This document shows, piece by piece, positions 32,224 to 40,023 of a DNA stretch of 64,000 nt. Location: assembly GCF_010092445.1 (NCBI RefSeq), contig NZ_CP048031.1, positions 1,984,001-2,048,000 of the forward strand, written 5' to 3'. Position numbers and translations under genes: made by a program. Position 1 is the stretch's first letter, and each line of letters begins with the position of its first letter. The notes beneath the pieces are model-generated. The model saw nothing but the letters and a program-made list of their open reading frames with translations. It ran no database searches and had not been told where the DNA came from. The DNA comes from Shewanella sp. Arc9-LZ. Its GTDB lineage: Bacteria > Pseudomonadota > Gammaproteobacteria > Enterobacterales > Shewanellaceae.

Positions 32224-33351
32224 ATGAGTTCAGATGAAAACGAAGAATATGGAGCAATTCTTGTTGATACCTCTATATTTGATGCGCATGGATTAAAGCT
32301 TGAAAAGGGCTTGCTTGGAAAATTAAGCCAATTCAAAGATAGCGATATAGATTATCTATTGCCTGATGTCATAAAAGGTGAAGTTAAAAGCCACTTGGAA
32401 AATAAGGTCAAAAGTGCCAGAGCATCTTTAGAAAAAGCTCTAAATGATGCTGGTGATCATCTTTTTTTCGAAGGTAGCGAGCTTAATGATGCCAAATCAA
32501 TTTTAATAGATAGCAATGAAATTGAGGGAATTGCAACAAGTCGTGTTGATAAATTCATAGAAAATACAGGTGCTTTAGTTCTTGAATGCGGTGATTATTT
32601 ATCAGTATCGGAGCTATTAACGCAATACTTTGAAAACAAAGCTCCTTTTGCTGAAACTGGTAAAAAGAAAAACGAATTCCCAGATGCTATTGTTCTTTTA
32701 GCGGTGGAAAAATGGGCTCAAGAAAGTGGTATTCAAGTATTAGCAGTTGCTCGTGATGGTGATTGGGAAAATTATTGTGAAACATCAGACAACATAGATT
32801 ACAGCGAAGATTTTGCAGACGCCTTGAGTAAGTTTAATAAGGCAACAGCTCCTTTTGCATTCTTATCTCTTCTAATTTCTAAGTTGGCGAAAGAAGAAGA
32901 TGATGCTGCTGACTTTGTTGGAAAAATACGAAGCGGTGTAGAAAGTTACTTTAATGGGTTTACGCCAGATCAAGAAGCAGACTCTTTTCATTACTGGGAG
33001 CCTGATGGTTGTCACGGCTGGTTAAATGACTTCGAGCTAGCTGACACTAATTTTAAAATAGTTGATCATGCAGAGGATTATATTGTCCTCGAAGTAAGTG
33101 CCAATATCACCGTAGAAGTTGAAGGTGAGTTCTCCCTTTATCAATATGACTCAATAGACAGAGAGCATGTTTATATTAGTAATGTTACAGCTTCGGTTGA
33201 AGAACAGTTTACTTCTGAAATATTAATTACTGTATCAGGTGATTTAGCAGGTGATTTATATGACTTAGATGTTGAAGAAATTGAAGTTGTAAACCCTATA
33301 ACTTCGATCAATTTTGGTACATTAGAGCCTGATTACGGAGAGTACGATTAA
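32224..33351 (+). CDS. PIN-like domain protein (cassette)
   Basis: A 375-residue protein whose first ~200 residues form a PIN-like nuclease domain. Acidic residues sit in AILVDTSIFDA, LLPDVIKGEV, EFPDAIVLLAVEKW and LAVARDGDWENYC, the expected quartet for metal binding. The C-terminal ~170 residues are beta-rich and acidic, family unknown. PIN domains cut RNA; the architecture (PIN_like/DUF4935 plus extra domain) occurs in defence islands. ATG 32224 has GAGG upstream. Confidence 0.78.
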   Translation: MSSDENEEYGAILVDTSIFDAHGLKLEKGLLGKLSQFKDSDIDYLLPDVIKGEVKSHLENKVKSARASLEKALNDAGDHLFFEGSELNDAKSILIDSNEIEGIATSRVDKFIENTGALVLECGDYLSVSELLTQYFENKAPFAETGKKKNEFPDAIVLLAVEKWAQESGIQVLAVARDGDWENYCETSDNIDYSEDFADALSKFNKATAPFAFLSLLISKLAKEEDDAADFVGKIRSGVESYFNGFTPDQEADSFHYWEPDGCHGWLNDFELADTNFKIVDHAEDYIVLEVSANITVEVEGEFSLYQYDSIDREHVYISNVTASVEEQFTSEILITVSGDLAGDLYDLDVEEIEVVNPITSINFGTLEPDYGEYD

Positions 33352-33423
33352 AGCCTCGTGTTTTTAACCATTTTATGAATAAAAATTAGACTGTGTTTTT
33401 ATTTTTAGAAATTCTACATTCTC

Positions 33424-33430
33424 GTTAGAG
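33424..33430 (+). other. 3' cassette box (GTTAGAG)
   Basis: GTTAGAG after ATTCTACATTCTC, the right end of a type B unit whose left part is absent. It marks the boundary between the PIN-like and membrane-protein cassettes. Confidence 0.5.
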
Positions 33431-33457
33431 CCTACACATTGAAGTTGAGATGTATCG

Positions 33458-34051
33458 ATGAATTTTTTCCCAAAACCACCAACAGATAATCTCTATAAAT
33501 TTTTAGCCATTACTGGTACTTGGTTAGTTGCAATTGTCACTGCTTTTTTTATGTACTTAGGTTATTTGACTTTTGAGTTGAAGAAGTTAAATTATGAACA
33601 AAGCCGAATGATGTTTTCAGAAAGCGTAGTTCGAGAAATTGATCGTAGATTGAAATCTATATCTGAAGATAAGCTCGATGAAAACATTCTAGATTGGACA
33701 CCTCGTTCAGAAGGTTCAGATGAAGTGCAGTTTATTACGCAAATTAAACAAAGCCATCTTCAAAGAGTTAAAGACTACGATTCAAAGCCGAAACCTGACT
33801 ATGGATATCAATTTGACTTGGTGAAAGAAACTGGGTTTATAAATATTGTCTATGGAATTATATTTTTAGCAGTATCCTGTTTTTATTTTGGATTTCGCGG
33901 GTGGTACTCAAAGATTCAAAAGCCAATGGATTTGGGTTTGAAACTTGACCTTAAGATAAAAGAAGTATCTATCGAAAAAATGGAAGCGGAATTGGCTCTA
34001 ACAAAAAAATCTATTCGGACTCATTCCATTCGCCGCTTAACGCGGCGCTAA
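33458..34051 (+). CDS. Two-helix membrane protein with charged middle (cassette)
   Basis: A 197-residue protein with helices at about 15-40 (FLAITGTWLVAIVTAFFMYLGYL) and 128-145 (IVYGIIFLAVSCFYFGF), a charged soluble loop between, and a coiled-coil end. Not recognised. Its last codons read through an attC right arm (CGCCGCTTAACGCGGCG), whose final box is changed to GCTAATC. Confidence 0.65.
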   Translation: MNFFPKPPTDNLYKFLAITGTWLVAIVTAFFMYLGYLTFELKKLNYEQSRMMFSESVVREIDRRLKSISEDKLDENILDWTPRSEGSDEVQFITQIKQSHLQRVKDYDSKPKPDYGYQFDLVKETGFINIVYGIIFLAVSCFYFGFRGWYSKIQKPMDLGLKLDLKIKEVSIEKMEAELALTKKSIRTHSIRRLTRR

Positions 34052-34052
34052 T

Positions 34053-34359
34053 CTCAACCCACTATCGTTCGCAGAATGTGACTCAGCGTATTAAAGCGCT
34101 ATTGCTAAATTCTTATATTTGGCAACTAACTAAACCGATAACTTTTAAATCAAACCTAGAAATTATCGGTTTTACATATCACACAAATCCCATTCTACCA
34201 ACGCCATATGTGGCGTAAAACACGCCATATATGGCGTATTTTTACCCCTAAAAACAGCTATAGTTTATATAAGCTTGATACCACTGCGTAACGGGCTTTG
34301 CTTTCTCTCTAGTTCCTTTTTGCTCCTTTTTGCATACGCTCTCGTTAGATCGTCGCCGT
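34053..34359. other. Non-coding stretch before lysis genes
   Basis: About 300 bases with a possible long-loop hairpin (ACCGATAA at 34133-34140 with TTATCGGT) and two tandem 16-bp palindromes. No gene seen. Confidence 0.5.
34201..34237. repeat. Two tandem 16-bp palindromes
   Basis: ACGCCATATGTGGCGT (34201-34216) and ACGCCATATATGGCGT (34222-34237), centres 21 bases apart (two helix turns), followed by TATTTTT. They may bind a dimeric regulator or act as a terminator pair. Confidence 0.7.
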
Positions 34360-34388
34360 TGGGCTCCTGTATTGGAGCCCATTTTTTT
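34358..34388 (+). terminator. Terminator just before the lysis genes
   Basis: GGGCTCC (34361-34367) and GGAGCCC (34374-34380), then seven T. Its place before the late operon is that of the terminator which Q overcomes in lambda. Confidence 0.85.
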
Positions 34389-34410
34389 GCTCATATTTAC
34401 CAGGTGCTGC

Positions 34411-34878
34411 ATGAATATTAAAACTAGGCTTTTGGCGCTGGGGTTATCTGGCGTTTTACTGACTGGCGGTGTGTTAGTTGCTACGGGTGAGGGTGAAGTA
34501 TTACGCACCTATGTTGACCCTGCCGGTATTGAAACGGCCTGCTTTGGCCAAACCGGCCATAACATTAAACAGGGCATGGTGTTCACTCACCAGCAGTGCC
34601 TAGACATGCTGGCAACCAGCCTTAAAAGCTTTGACCGTGAATTGGTTAAACTTACCCCGCCATTAAGCGAGGGTGAACACATTGCTTACCTGAGTTTTAT
34701 TTACAACATTGGGGCCGAGGCTTTTGGGGCATCTACGCTGCGTAAAAAGTTGTGGGCCGGTGACCGCGTTGGTGCATGTAATGAGTTGCCGAGGTGGGTT
34801 TATGCTAAAAAGAAAAAGTTACCTGGCTTAGTTAAACGCCGCTCAAATGAGCGGCGTTATTGTTTGAGGGACTTGTAA
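34411..34878 (+). CDS. SAR endolysin, GH24 lysozyme
   Basis: A 155-residue lysozyme that cuts peptidoglycan. The T4/P22-type catalytic set E-x8-D-x5-T is visible in EGEVLRTYVD and PAGIETACFG. The N-terminal weak hydrophobic helix rich in Gly, Ala and Thr (LLALGLSGVLLTGGVLVATG) is typical of signal-anchor-release endolysins, which need no classic holin for export. ATG 34411 is chosen; the frame opens upstream at 34330. Confidence 0.9.
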   Translation: MNIKTRLLALGLSGVLLTGGVLVATGEGEVLRTYVDPAGIETACFGQTGHNIKQGMVFTHQQCLDMLATSLKSFDRELVKLTPPLSEGEHIAYLSFIYNIGAEAFGASTLRKKLWAGDRVGACNELPRWVYAKKKKLPGLVKRRSNERRYCLRDL

Positions 34879-35315
34879 TGTTTAATGATTTTAAAACCAC
34901 AGTGCTGTTATGTGCAGTGCTGGTTATGGCGACGGTTATTGCCGTTGGGGCGTTAAGCATTACCTCACTCAAAGCTAAGAACGGCACATTAAGCCATGAC
35001 TTGTTGCTATCGCAAGTTAGCGTGGATGCGTTACTGAGCAGCAACGCTAACAAAGATGAACGCATCAAAACGCTTGAACGTGATTACCGCATTATCACCG
35101 AGCTAAACACCTCGCACCGCAAGCAAGTAGCCGATCTCCAATCGACGTTAGATCACAAACTAGAACGTGCTAATCAGCTAAGGACATCAAACCATGAGCC
35201 AACTAAAACTTGGGCTAATACTGATTTGCCTAGTGATGCTGTGCAGCTGCTCAAGCAAACCGATTGTCAAAGTGGTGACACAGACCAAAACGGTTTATGT
35301 GTTACCGCCCCCTGA
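34878..35315 (+). CDS. Rz-like inner-membrane spanin
   Basis: A 145-residue type II membrane protein: N-terminal helix (TVLLCAVLVMATVIAVGAL) and a periplasmic coiled coil (ERIKTLERDYRIITELNTSHRKQVADLQSTLDHKLE). Spanins fuse the inner and outer membranes in the last step of lysis. TAATG overlap with the endolysin; Rz1 is nested in its 3' end in another frame. Confidence 0.85.
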   Translation: MFNDFKTTVLLCAVLVMATVIAVGALSITSLKAKNGTLSHDLLLSQVSVDALLSSNANKDERIKTLERDYRIITELNTSHRKQVADLQSTLDHKLERANQLRTSNHEPTKTWANTDLPSDAVQLLKQTDCQSGDTDQNGLCVTAP

Positions 35316-35469
35316 TTGGCTTGAGCTTTGTGATAACCCACATTTTATTGGGTTCTCAAATCTGGATTTACTGAATCATTCCCTTACTCAAACCAACGCG
35401 CTAGCAACTTGTAATGCAAACATGCTGCGCCTACAACAATGGCGGCAGCAATATGAGCATAACGACTGA
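35194..35469 (+). CDS. Rz1-like outer-membrane lipoprotein spanin
   Basis: A 91-residue lipoprotein (lipobox LVMLCS/CS near residues 14-19). It begins inside Rz in the +1 frame and runs 154 bases beyond it, the usual nested spanin layout. A VLPPPDW Pro-rich segment follows. It is longer than lambda Rz1 (60). Confidence 0.85.
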   Translation: MSQLKLGLILICLVMLCSCSSKPIVKVVTQTKTVYVLPPPDWLELCDNPHFIGFSNLDLLNHSLTQTNALATCNANMLRLQQWRQQYEHND

Positions 35470-35758
35470 CCTAAGTGCAAAACTCACCTCGTTATTGTCT
35501 TACATCGCCTCGTTTTTTACCGCAGCTGGCAGCTATGTGAACGATATGGATATTGGTGTTGTAGTCGGCGTGTTGTGTGCTGTGTTTACCGCGTTTATTA
35601 ACTGGTTTTATAAAGACCGCCAGCGCCAGCGTGCGACATTAAAAAGTGAGCGTGAAGCCAGAATACAAGCGCTGCAAGAGCAGGTGTTGCTTAAACAATT
35701 GCAGCATATTGAACAAGAGCGATGTAGCCATGTGTTAGACGATATTCACAAGGACTAG
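35453..35758 (+). CDS. Phage holin
   Basis: A 101-residue protein with two hydrophobic segments (LTSLLSYIASFFTAAGSYV and IGVVVGVLCAVFTAFINWF) and a very charged C-terminus, as in HP1/lysis class II holins. It overlaps the Rz1 gene. With a SAR endolysin it would act as a pinholin-like trigger; this is inferred. Confidence 0.8.
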   Translation: MSITTDLSAKLTSLLSYIASFFTAAGSYVNDMDIGVVVGVLCAVFTAFINWFYKDRQRQRATLKSEREARIQALQEQVLLKQLQHIEQERCSHVLDDIHKD

Positions 35759-35761
35759 CTA

Positions 35762-36295
35762 ATGGCACGTATTCAAACACCCGACGCCGAGCCAGTGCTA
35801 CTGAACAAAACCGACCTGTGCAAAAGTTTGGGTATTAGTACCCAAGCGTTCGATAAGTGGGATGTGCCGATACACAGCAAAAAAGGTCGTGAGTGCTTGT
35901 ACACCATGAGCGATGTGGTGGGTAACCGCGTGGCTAATGAGCGTAAAAAACATGTAAGCAATCCAACGCCCGAAGATAACGACAAGCCCAACATCGAGTT
36001 TGAGCGTTGGCGTTTAATCAAAGCGCAAGCCTACGGCCAAGAGCTTAAAAACGAAAAAGACGGCAAAGAAGTGGTCGAGGTGACGTTTTGCTCGTTTGTG
36101 CTGAGTCGCATTGCCGCGCAAATATCGCCAGTGCTGGACCAAATACACATTCGGGTAAAACGTAAATTCCCCGATATGCCAGAACGCACCATAGACGCTA
36201 TTCGCGCCGAAGTGATTAAAAGCCAAAACACCGCCGCTGAACTGGCCAACGGCATTGAGGATTTATTAGATGAATATATCAGAAGCACAGATTAA
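35762..36295 (+). CDS. Terminase small subunit (Nu1-like)
   Basis: A 177-residue DNA-packaging protein. The N-terminal helix-turn-helix (LLNKTDLCKSLGISTQAFDKWDVPIHSKKGRECLY) and the helical ERWRLIKAQAYGQELKNEKDGKEVV part are of the lambda Nu1 type. It recognises the cos/pac site. Overlaps the large-subunit gene by 26 bases. Confidence 0.88.
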   Translation: MARIQTPDAEPVLLNKTDLCKSLGISTQAFDKWDVPIHSKKGRECLYTMSDVVGNRVANERKKHVSNPTPEDNDKPNIEFERWRLIKAQAYGQELKNEKDGKEVVEVTFCSFVLSRIAAQISPVLDQIHIRVKRKFPDMPERTIDAIRAEVIKSQNTAAELANGIEDLLDEYIRSTD

Positions 36296-38252
36296 AAATT
36301 TGAAAGCTGCTGTCGCTGCTGGCCTTAAATCGTTTTATCGTCCACCAATGTTGACCTGTAGTGAATACGCCGACACCCATTTTTATATGTCGTCTGAATC
36401 GTCGTACACCGAAGGTAAATGGGAAAGCTTACCGTTTCAAATCGGCATATTAAATGCCATGGGTAACGACCAAATTACCACGCTGAACATTATGAAGTCT
36501 GCGCGTGTGGGTTACACCAAAATGTTGATGGCCAATGCTGGCTACAAGATAGAACACAAAAAACGTAACGTGTTGATATACCAGCCGCGTGACGGTGCCG
36601 CCAAAACGTTCATGAAAAAGCACGTTGAAACGGCCATACGCGACATGCCGATTTGGAAAGCCTTAGCGCCGTGGATTGGTCGCAAGCATAAAGACAGTAC
36701 CTTAGAAGATAAAATTTTTACCAACGGTAAAACCTTAATGGTGCGTGGTGGTACCGCCGCGGCTAACTACCGTGAAATATCAACCGATGATGTTATTTAC
36801 GATGAGTTAGCCGGTTTTGATGAGTCAATCGAACACGAAGGTAATGCCACATCGTTAGGTGACACCCGTGTTGAACTGTCGTTGTTTCCTAAATCGATAC
36901 GGGGTTCAACGCCTAAAGTATTAGGTACCTGCCAAATTGAAAAGGCCTGTAGCGAAAGCCAGTACCAATTTAGATTCAACTTGCCATGCCCACATTGCGA
37001 TGAGCTGCAGCATTTAAAGTGGGGCGGTAAAACTGAACCCTTTGGTATTAAGTGGCAAGGCAGCGAGCCAAAAACCGCCTATTACGTGTGCGAGCACTGC
37101 GGTTGCTGCATTGAAAACAATCAACTGCACGACATGGAAGAACACCCAAGCGCGTTATGGATTTGCGACAAAACGGGCGTTTACACCACAGACTTTATTT
37201 CGTTTTTTGATAAAGACGGCGACGACTTTTTAACGCCCGAAAATATCTCGATTTATATCTGGTCGGCTTATAACACGCTTAACAGTTGGGCCAAGTTAGT
37301 CACCGAATTTTACAAAGCCAAAGGCGACAAAGAAAAGTTACAAACCTTTGTTAACACCAAATTGGGCCAGCCATGGGACAACGACAACGGCGAACGCATT
37401 GAGTGGGAAGACTTAGGCCGCAGGCGTGAAATGTACCCCAACGGCAAAATGCCCGATTGGGTTGTGTATGTCACCGCGGGTGTTGATACCCAAGACGACC
37501 GCTACGAAGGCCGTGTTTGGGGGTGGGGTGCAGGTAAAGAGTGCGCCTTAATCGATAGGTTTATTTTGTATGGCGACCCAGCCAGCCAAGTGTTACTGGA
37601 TAAAGTCGCGCTGCGCTTAAACCAAAGTTACCCCCGTAACGACGGCATTGTGTTGAGCATTGGCACAACGTGTTGGGATTCGGGCGGCCATTACTCCGAT
37701 ACCGTTTACTCAATGAGTAAAAAGCTAGGTTTGTTCCGCGTGGTACCCATTAAAGGCGCCAATATGTACGGCAAGCCGATTGCCAATTTCCCGCGTAAGC
37801 GAAGTAACAAAGGTGTGTATTTAACCGAGGTGGGTACCGACAACGCCAAAGAGTTGATCATGGCCATGATGCGCACTCAACCCAGTGTTGATACGCGTAC
37901 ACCTGGTGCAATTCATTTGCCACTGAACGACAGCATTTGTGATGACACCGAACTGCAACAGTTAACGTCTGAACGCAAATTGCCGACACGCCGCGACGGT
38001 CGCATTGTTTACCGCTGGGAAGCTGGCGGCAGACGTAACGAAGCGCTCGACTGTTTTGTGTATGCCTTGGCTGCGCTGTATATCGCCATTGATCGCTTTG
38101 GCATTAATCTCGACTCGCTCAGTAAAGTGATAACAACCGACACTCAAAACGAAGCATCAACCGATGAATCCCCCAAACCTAAAAAACCGAAAAAGAGCCA
38201 AGCCAATAACTGGCTAAATGGTGGTTCGGTTAAATCAGGAGGCTGGCTGTAA
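36270..38252 (+). CDS. Terminase large subunit, GpA family
   Basis: A 660-residue packaging ATPase and nuclease of the lambda GpA type. The Walker A-like segment (IMKSARVGYTKMLM), Walker B-like DDVIYDELAGF and a zinc pair (CPHCDELQHL, CEHCGC) are visible, with the RNase-H-like nuclease region (VTAGVDTQDDRYEGRVWGWG) after it. Cleaves concatemers and drives DNA into the prohead. Confidence 0.95.
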   Translation: MNISEAQIKNLKAAVAAGLKSFYRPPMLTCSEYADTHFYMSSESSYTEGKWESLPFQIGILNAMGNDQITTLNIMKSARVGYTKMLMANAGYKIEHKKRNVLIYQPRDGAAKTFMKKHVETAIRDMPIWKALAPWIGRKHKDSTLEDKIFTNGKTLMVRGGTAAANYREISTDDVIYDELAGFDESIEHEGNATSLGDTRVELSLFPKSIRGSTPKVLGTCQIEKACSESQYQFRFNLPCPHCDELQHLKWGGKTEPFGIKWQGSEPKTAYYVCEHCGCCIENNQLHDMEEHPSALWICDKTGVYTTDFISFFDKDGDDFLTPENISIYIWSAYNTLNSWAKLVTEFYKAKGDKEKLQTFVNTKLGQPWDNDNGERIEWEDLGRRREMYPNGKMPDWVVYVTAGVDTQDDRYEGRVWGWGAGKECALIDRFILYGDPASQVLLDKVALRLNQSYPRNDGIVLSIGTTCWDSGGHYSDTVYSMSKKLGLFRVVPIKGANMYGKPIANFPRKRSNKGVYLTEVGTDNAKELIMAMMRTQPSVDTRTPGAIHLPLNDSICDDTELQQLTSERKLPTRRDGRIVYRWEAGGRRNEALDCFVYALAALYIAIDRFGINLDSLSKVITTDTQNEASTDESPKPKKPKKSQANNWLNGGSVKSGGWL

Positions 38253-38455
38253 TGTCAAAGCAAGAAGCGGCAGACATGGTCGCGCTGTATATCGAAGCCG
38301 AAAAAGATGTACTGGCGGGTAAGTCCGTCAGCATCAACGGCAAGATGATGAGTACAGAAGACCTGGAACAAATTCGCAAAGGCCGCATGGAATGGCAGCG
38401 CACCTTAAGCATGTACACCCGCCCACGGGGTACCACACTCGCCCGATTTAACTAG
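38252..38455 (+). CDS. gpW-like head-tail joining protein
   Basis: A 67-residue protein, in the lambda position between terminase and portal. GKSVSINGKMMSTEDLEQIRKGRMEWQRTL fits the gpW fold (length 68 in lambda). It caps the portal after packaging. Starts at the last base of the terminase stop. Confidence 0.85.
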   Translation: MSKQEAADMVALYIEAEKDVLAGKSVSINGKMMSTEDLEQIRKGRMEWQRTLSMYTRPRGTTLARFN

Positions 38456-38463
38456 GAATCAAT

Positions 38464-40023
38464 ATGAGCATTATTAACGATGCACTATCGTATTTATCCC
38501 CTGGCTGGGCGTTAAAACGACAGGCGGCTGCAATGAGTTATCGCAACCTTAAAGGTTACGAAGCTGCCAGCCCAAGCCGAACCCACAAAGCCAATAAAGA
38601 GGGGCGCGGCGCAAACCAAGCGGTATTTGCTGCAGGTAAAAGCTTGCGCGAACAGGCGCGATGGTTAGACGAAAACCACGACCTCAGTATTGGTATTTTA
38701 GACCGCATGGAAGAACGGGTAATTGGTGCCCAAGGTATTGTGGTTGAGCCACAGCCCCGCAGTATTAGTGGTGAAATACTCGACGAACTGGCCAATGATA
38801 TTCAGCGTCGTTTTGCTGCATGGTCATTAAAGCCTGATGTAACAGGGCGCTACACACGGCCAGAGCTTGAACGCTTAGTGTTACGTACCGCATTGCGCGA
38901 CGGTGAAGTATTCGGCCATCAAGTGCGTGGCAAGGTGGCTAAGTTTGGTCATCCCAACCCGCAAGGCACGCAATACAGTATTGAAGCGTTAGAGCCTGAT
39001 TACATTCCGTTTGAACTTAACGATGTATCAACCCGCGTTCGACAAGGGTTAGAGGTTAATGGTTGGGGGCAGGTGGTTAATTACCATGTGTTGTTTGATC
39101 ACCCGTCTGACCAAATTGGCTTTCGCTACAAAACTAAAGCCGTACCCGCAAGTAACATGCTGCACCTTGGTATGTTTAAGCGTTTGCACCAGCTGCGCGG
39201 TATCAGTATTTTTCATGGCATTTTAACCCGCCTTGGCGACATTAAAGACTATGAAGAGTCTGAACGGGTAGCAGCGCGTATTGCTGCCGCGTTAGCGTTT
39301 TACATCAAACGCGGTGACGCCAGTATGTTTGGCCTAGATGGTGATGCTAAGGCTGACCGCGAAATAAACATTGCACCAGGCATGACCTTTGATGATCTCG
39401 CTGTTGGTGAAGACGTCGGCATGATTGAGTCCAATCGCCCCAACGTGCATTTAGTCGATTTTCGTAATGGCCAGTTAAAAGCTTGTGCTGCGGGTACTCG
39501 TGGCAGTTACTCGAGCATTGCCCGTGACTATCAAGGCAGTTATTCAAGCCAACGCCAAGAGCTGGTTGAGCAAGACGAGTCGAACCGCATTATGCAGCAA
39601 TGGTTTTGTGCCGGTTGGGCACGGCCTGCGTTTCGTAACTGGTTGGAAATGGAGTTAATGAACAAGCAAGACCCTATAACCCTGCCGCCAGACCTAGACA
39701 CCCGCACCTTGTTTGATGCTGTGTATTACGGGCCAACCATGCCATGGATTGACCCCCGCAAAGAATCCCAAGGCTGGGAAATGATGATAGCCGGTAATGC
39801 CGCAACCGAGGCTGACTGGGCGCGAGCTCGTGGCCGTAACCCAAGCGAAGTTAAACGACAACGTCAACGTGAGCTGAAGTTTAACCGCGAAAACGACATG
39901 GTTACGGGTAACGACCCAGAGCCACAAAACGGAGAAACCCCAAGTGAAAAAGACAAAAATAAGTCTAGCCGTGGCCGCCATGATGCTAATGCCAAGCGCA
40001 TCAGTGAGCTTGACCGAGAGTAA
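38464..40023 (+). CDS. Portal protein, lambda gpB family
   Basis: A 519-residue protein forming the dodecameric portal. Family features: WALKRQAAAMSYRNLKGYEAA, RWLDENHDLSIGILDRMEERVIG, ALEPDYIP, VPASNMLHL, RGISIFHGILTRLGDIKDYEESE and YQGSYSSQRQELVEQD near the end. Followed by a protease-capsid gene overlapping it by 80 bases. Confidence 0.95.
   Translation: MSIINDALSYLSPGWALKRQAAAMSYRNLKGYEAASPSRTHKANKEGRGANQAVFAAGKSLREQARWLDENHDLSIGILDRMEERVIGAQGIVVEPQPRSISGEILDELANDIQRRFAAWSLKPDVTGRYTRPELERLVLRTALRDGEVFGHQVRGKVAKFGHPNPQGTQYSIEALEPDYIPFELNDVSTRVRQGLEVNGWGQVVNYHVLFDHPSDQIGFRYKTKAVPASNMLHLGMFKRLHQLRGISIFHGILTRLGDIKDYEESERVAARIAAALAFYIKRGDASMFGLDGDAKADREINIAPGMTFDDLAVGEDVGMIESNRPNVHLVDFRNGQLKACAAGTRGSYSSIARDYQGSYSSQRQELVEQDESNRIMQQWFCAGWARPAFRNWLEMELMNKQDPITLPPDLDTRTLFDAVYYGPTMPWIDPRKESQGWEMMIAGNAATEADWARARGRNPSEVKRQRQRELKFNRENDMVTGNDPEPQNGETPSEKDKNKSSRGRHDANAKRISELDRE

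Larger units (their letters stand above)
30711..34052 (+). mobile_element. Cassette block 2 (integron-like array without integrase)
   Basis: Four + strand single-gene units: KTSC protein, HEPN-motif protein, PIN-like protein and a two-helix membrane protein. They are joined by type A or B repeats that end in GTTRRRY-like boxes. Several 5' YAAC boxes are missing or degenerate, so this block is more decayed than block 1. The right limit is uncertain: the final box at 34032-34052 is mutated, and a GTTAGAT at 34344-34350 may be a further end. Confidence 0.65.
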
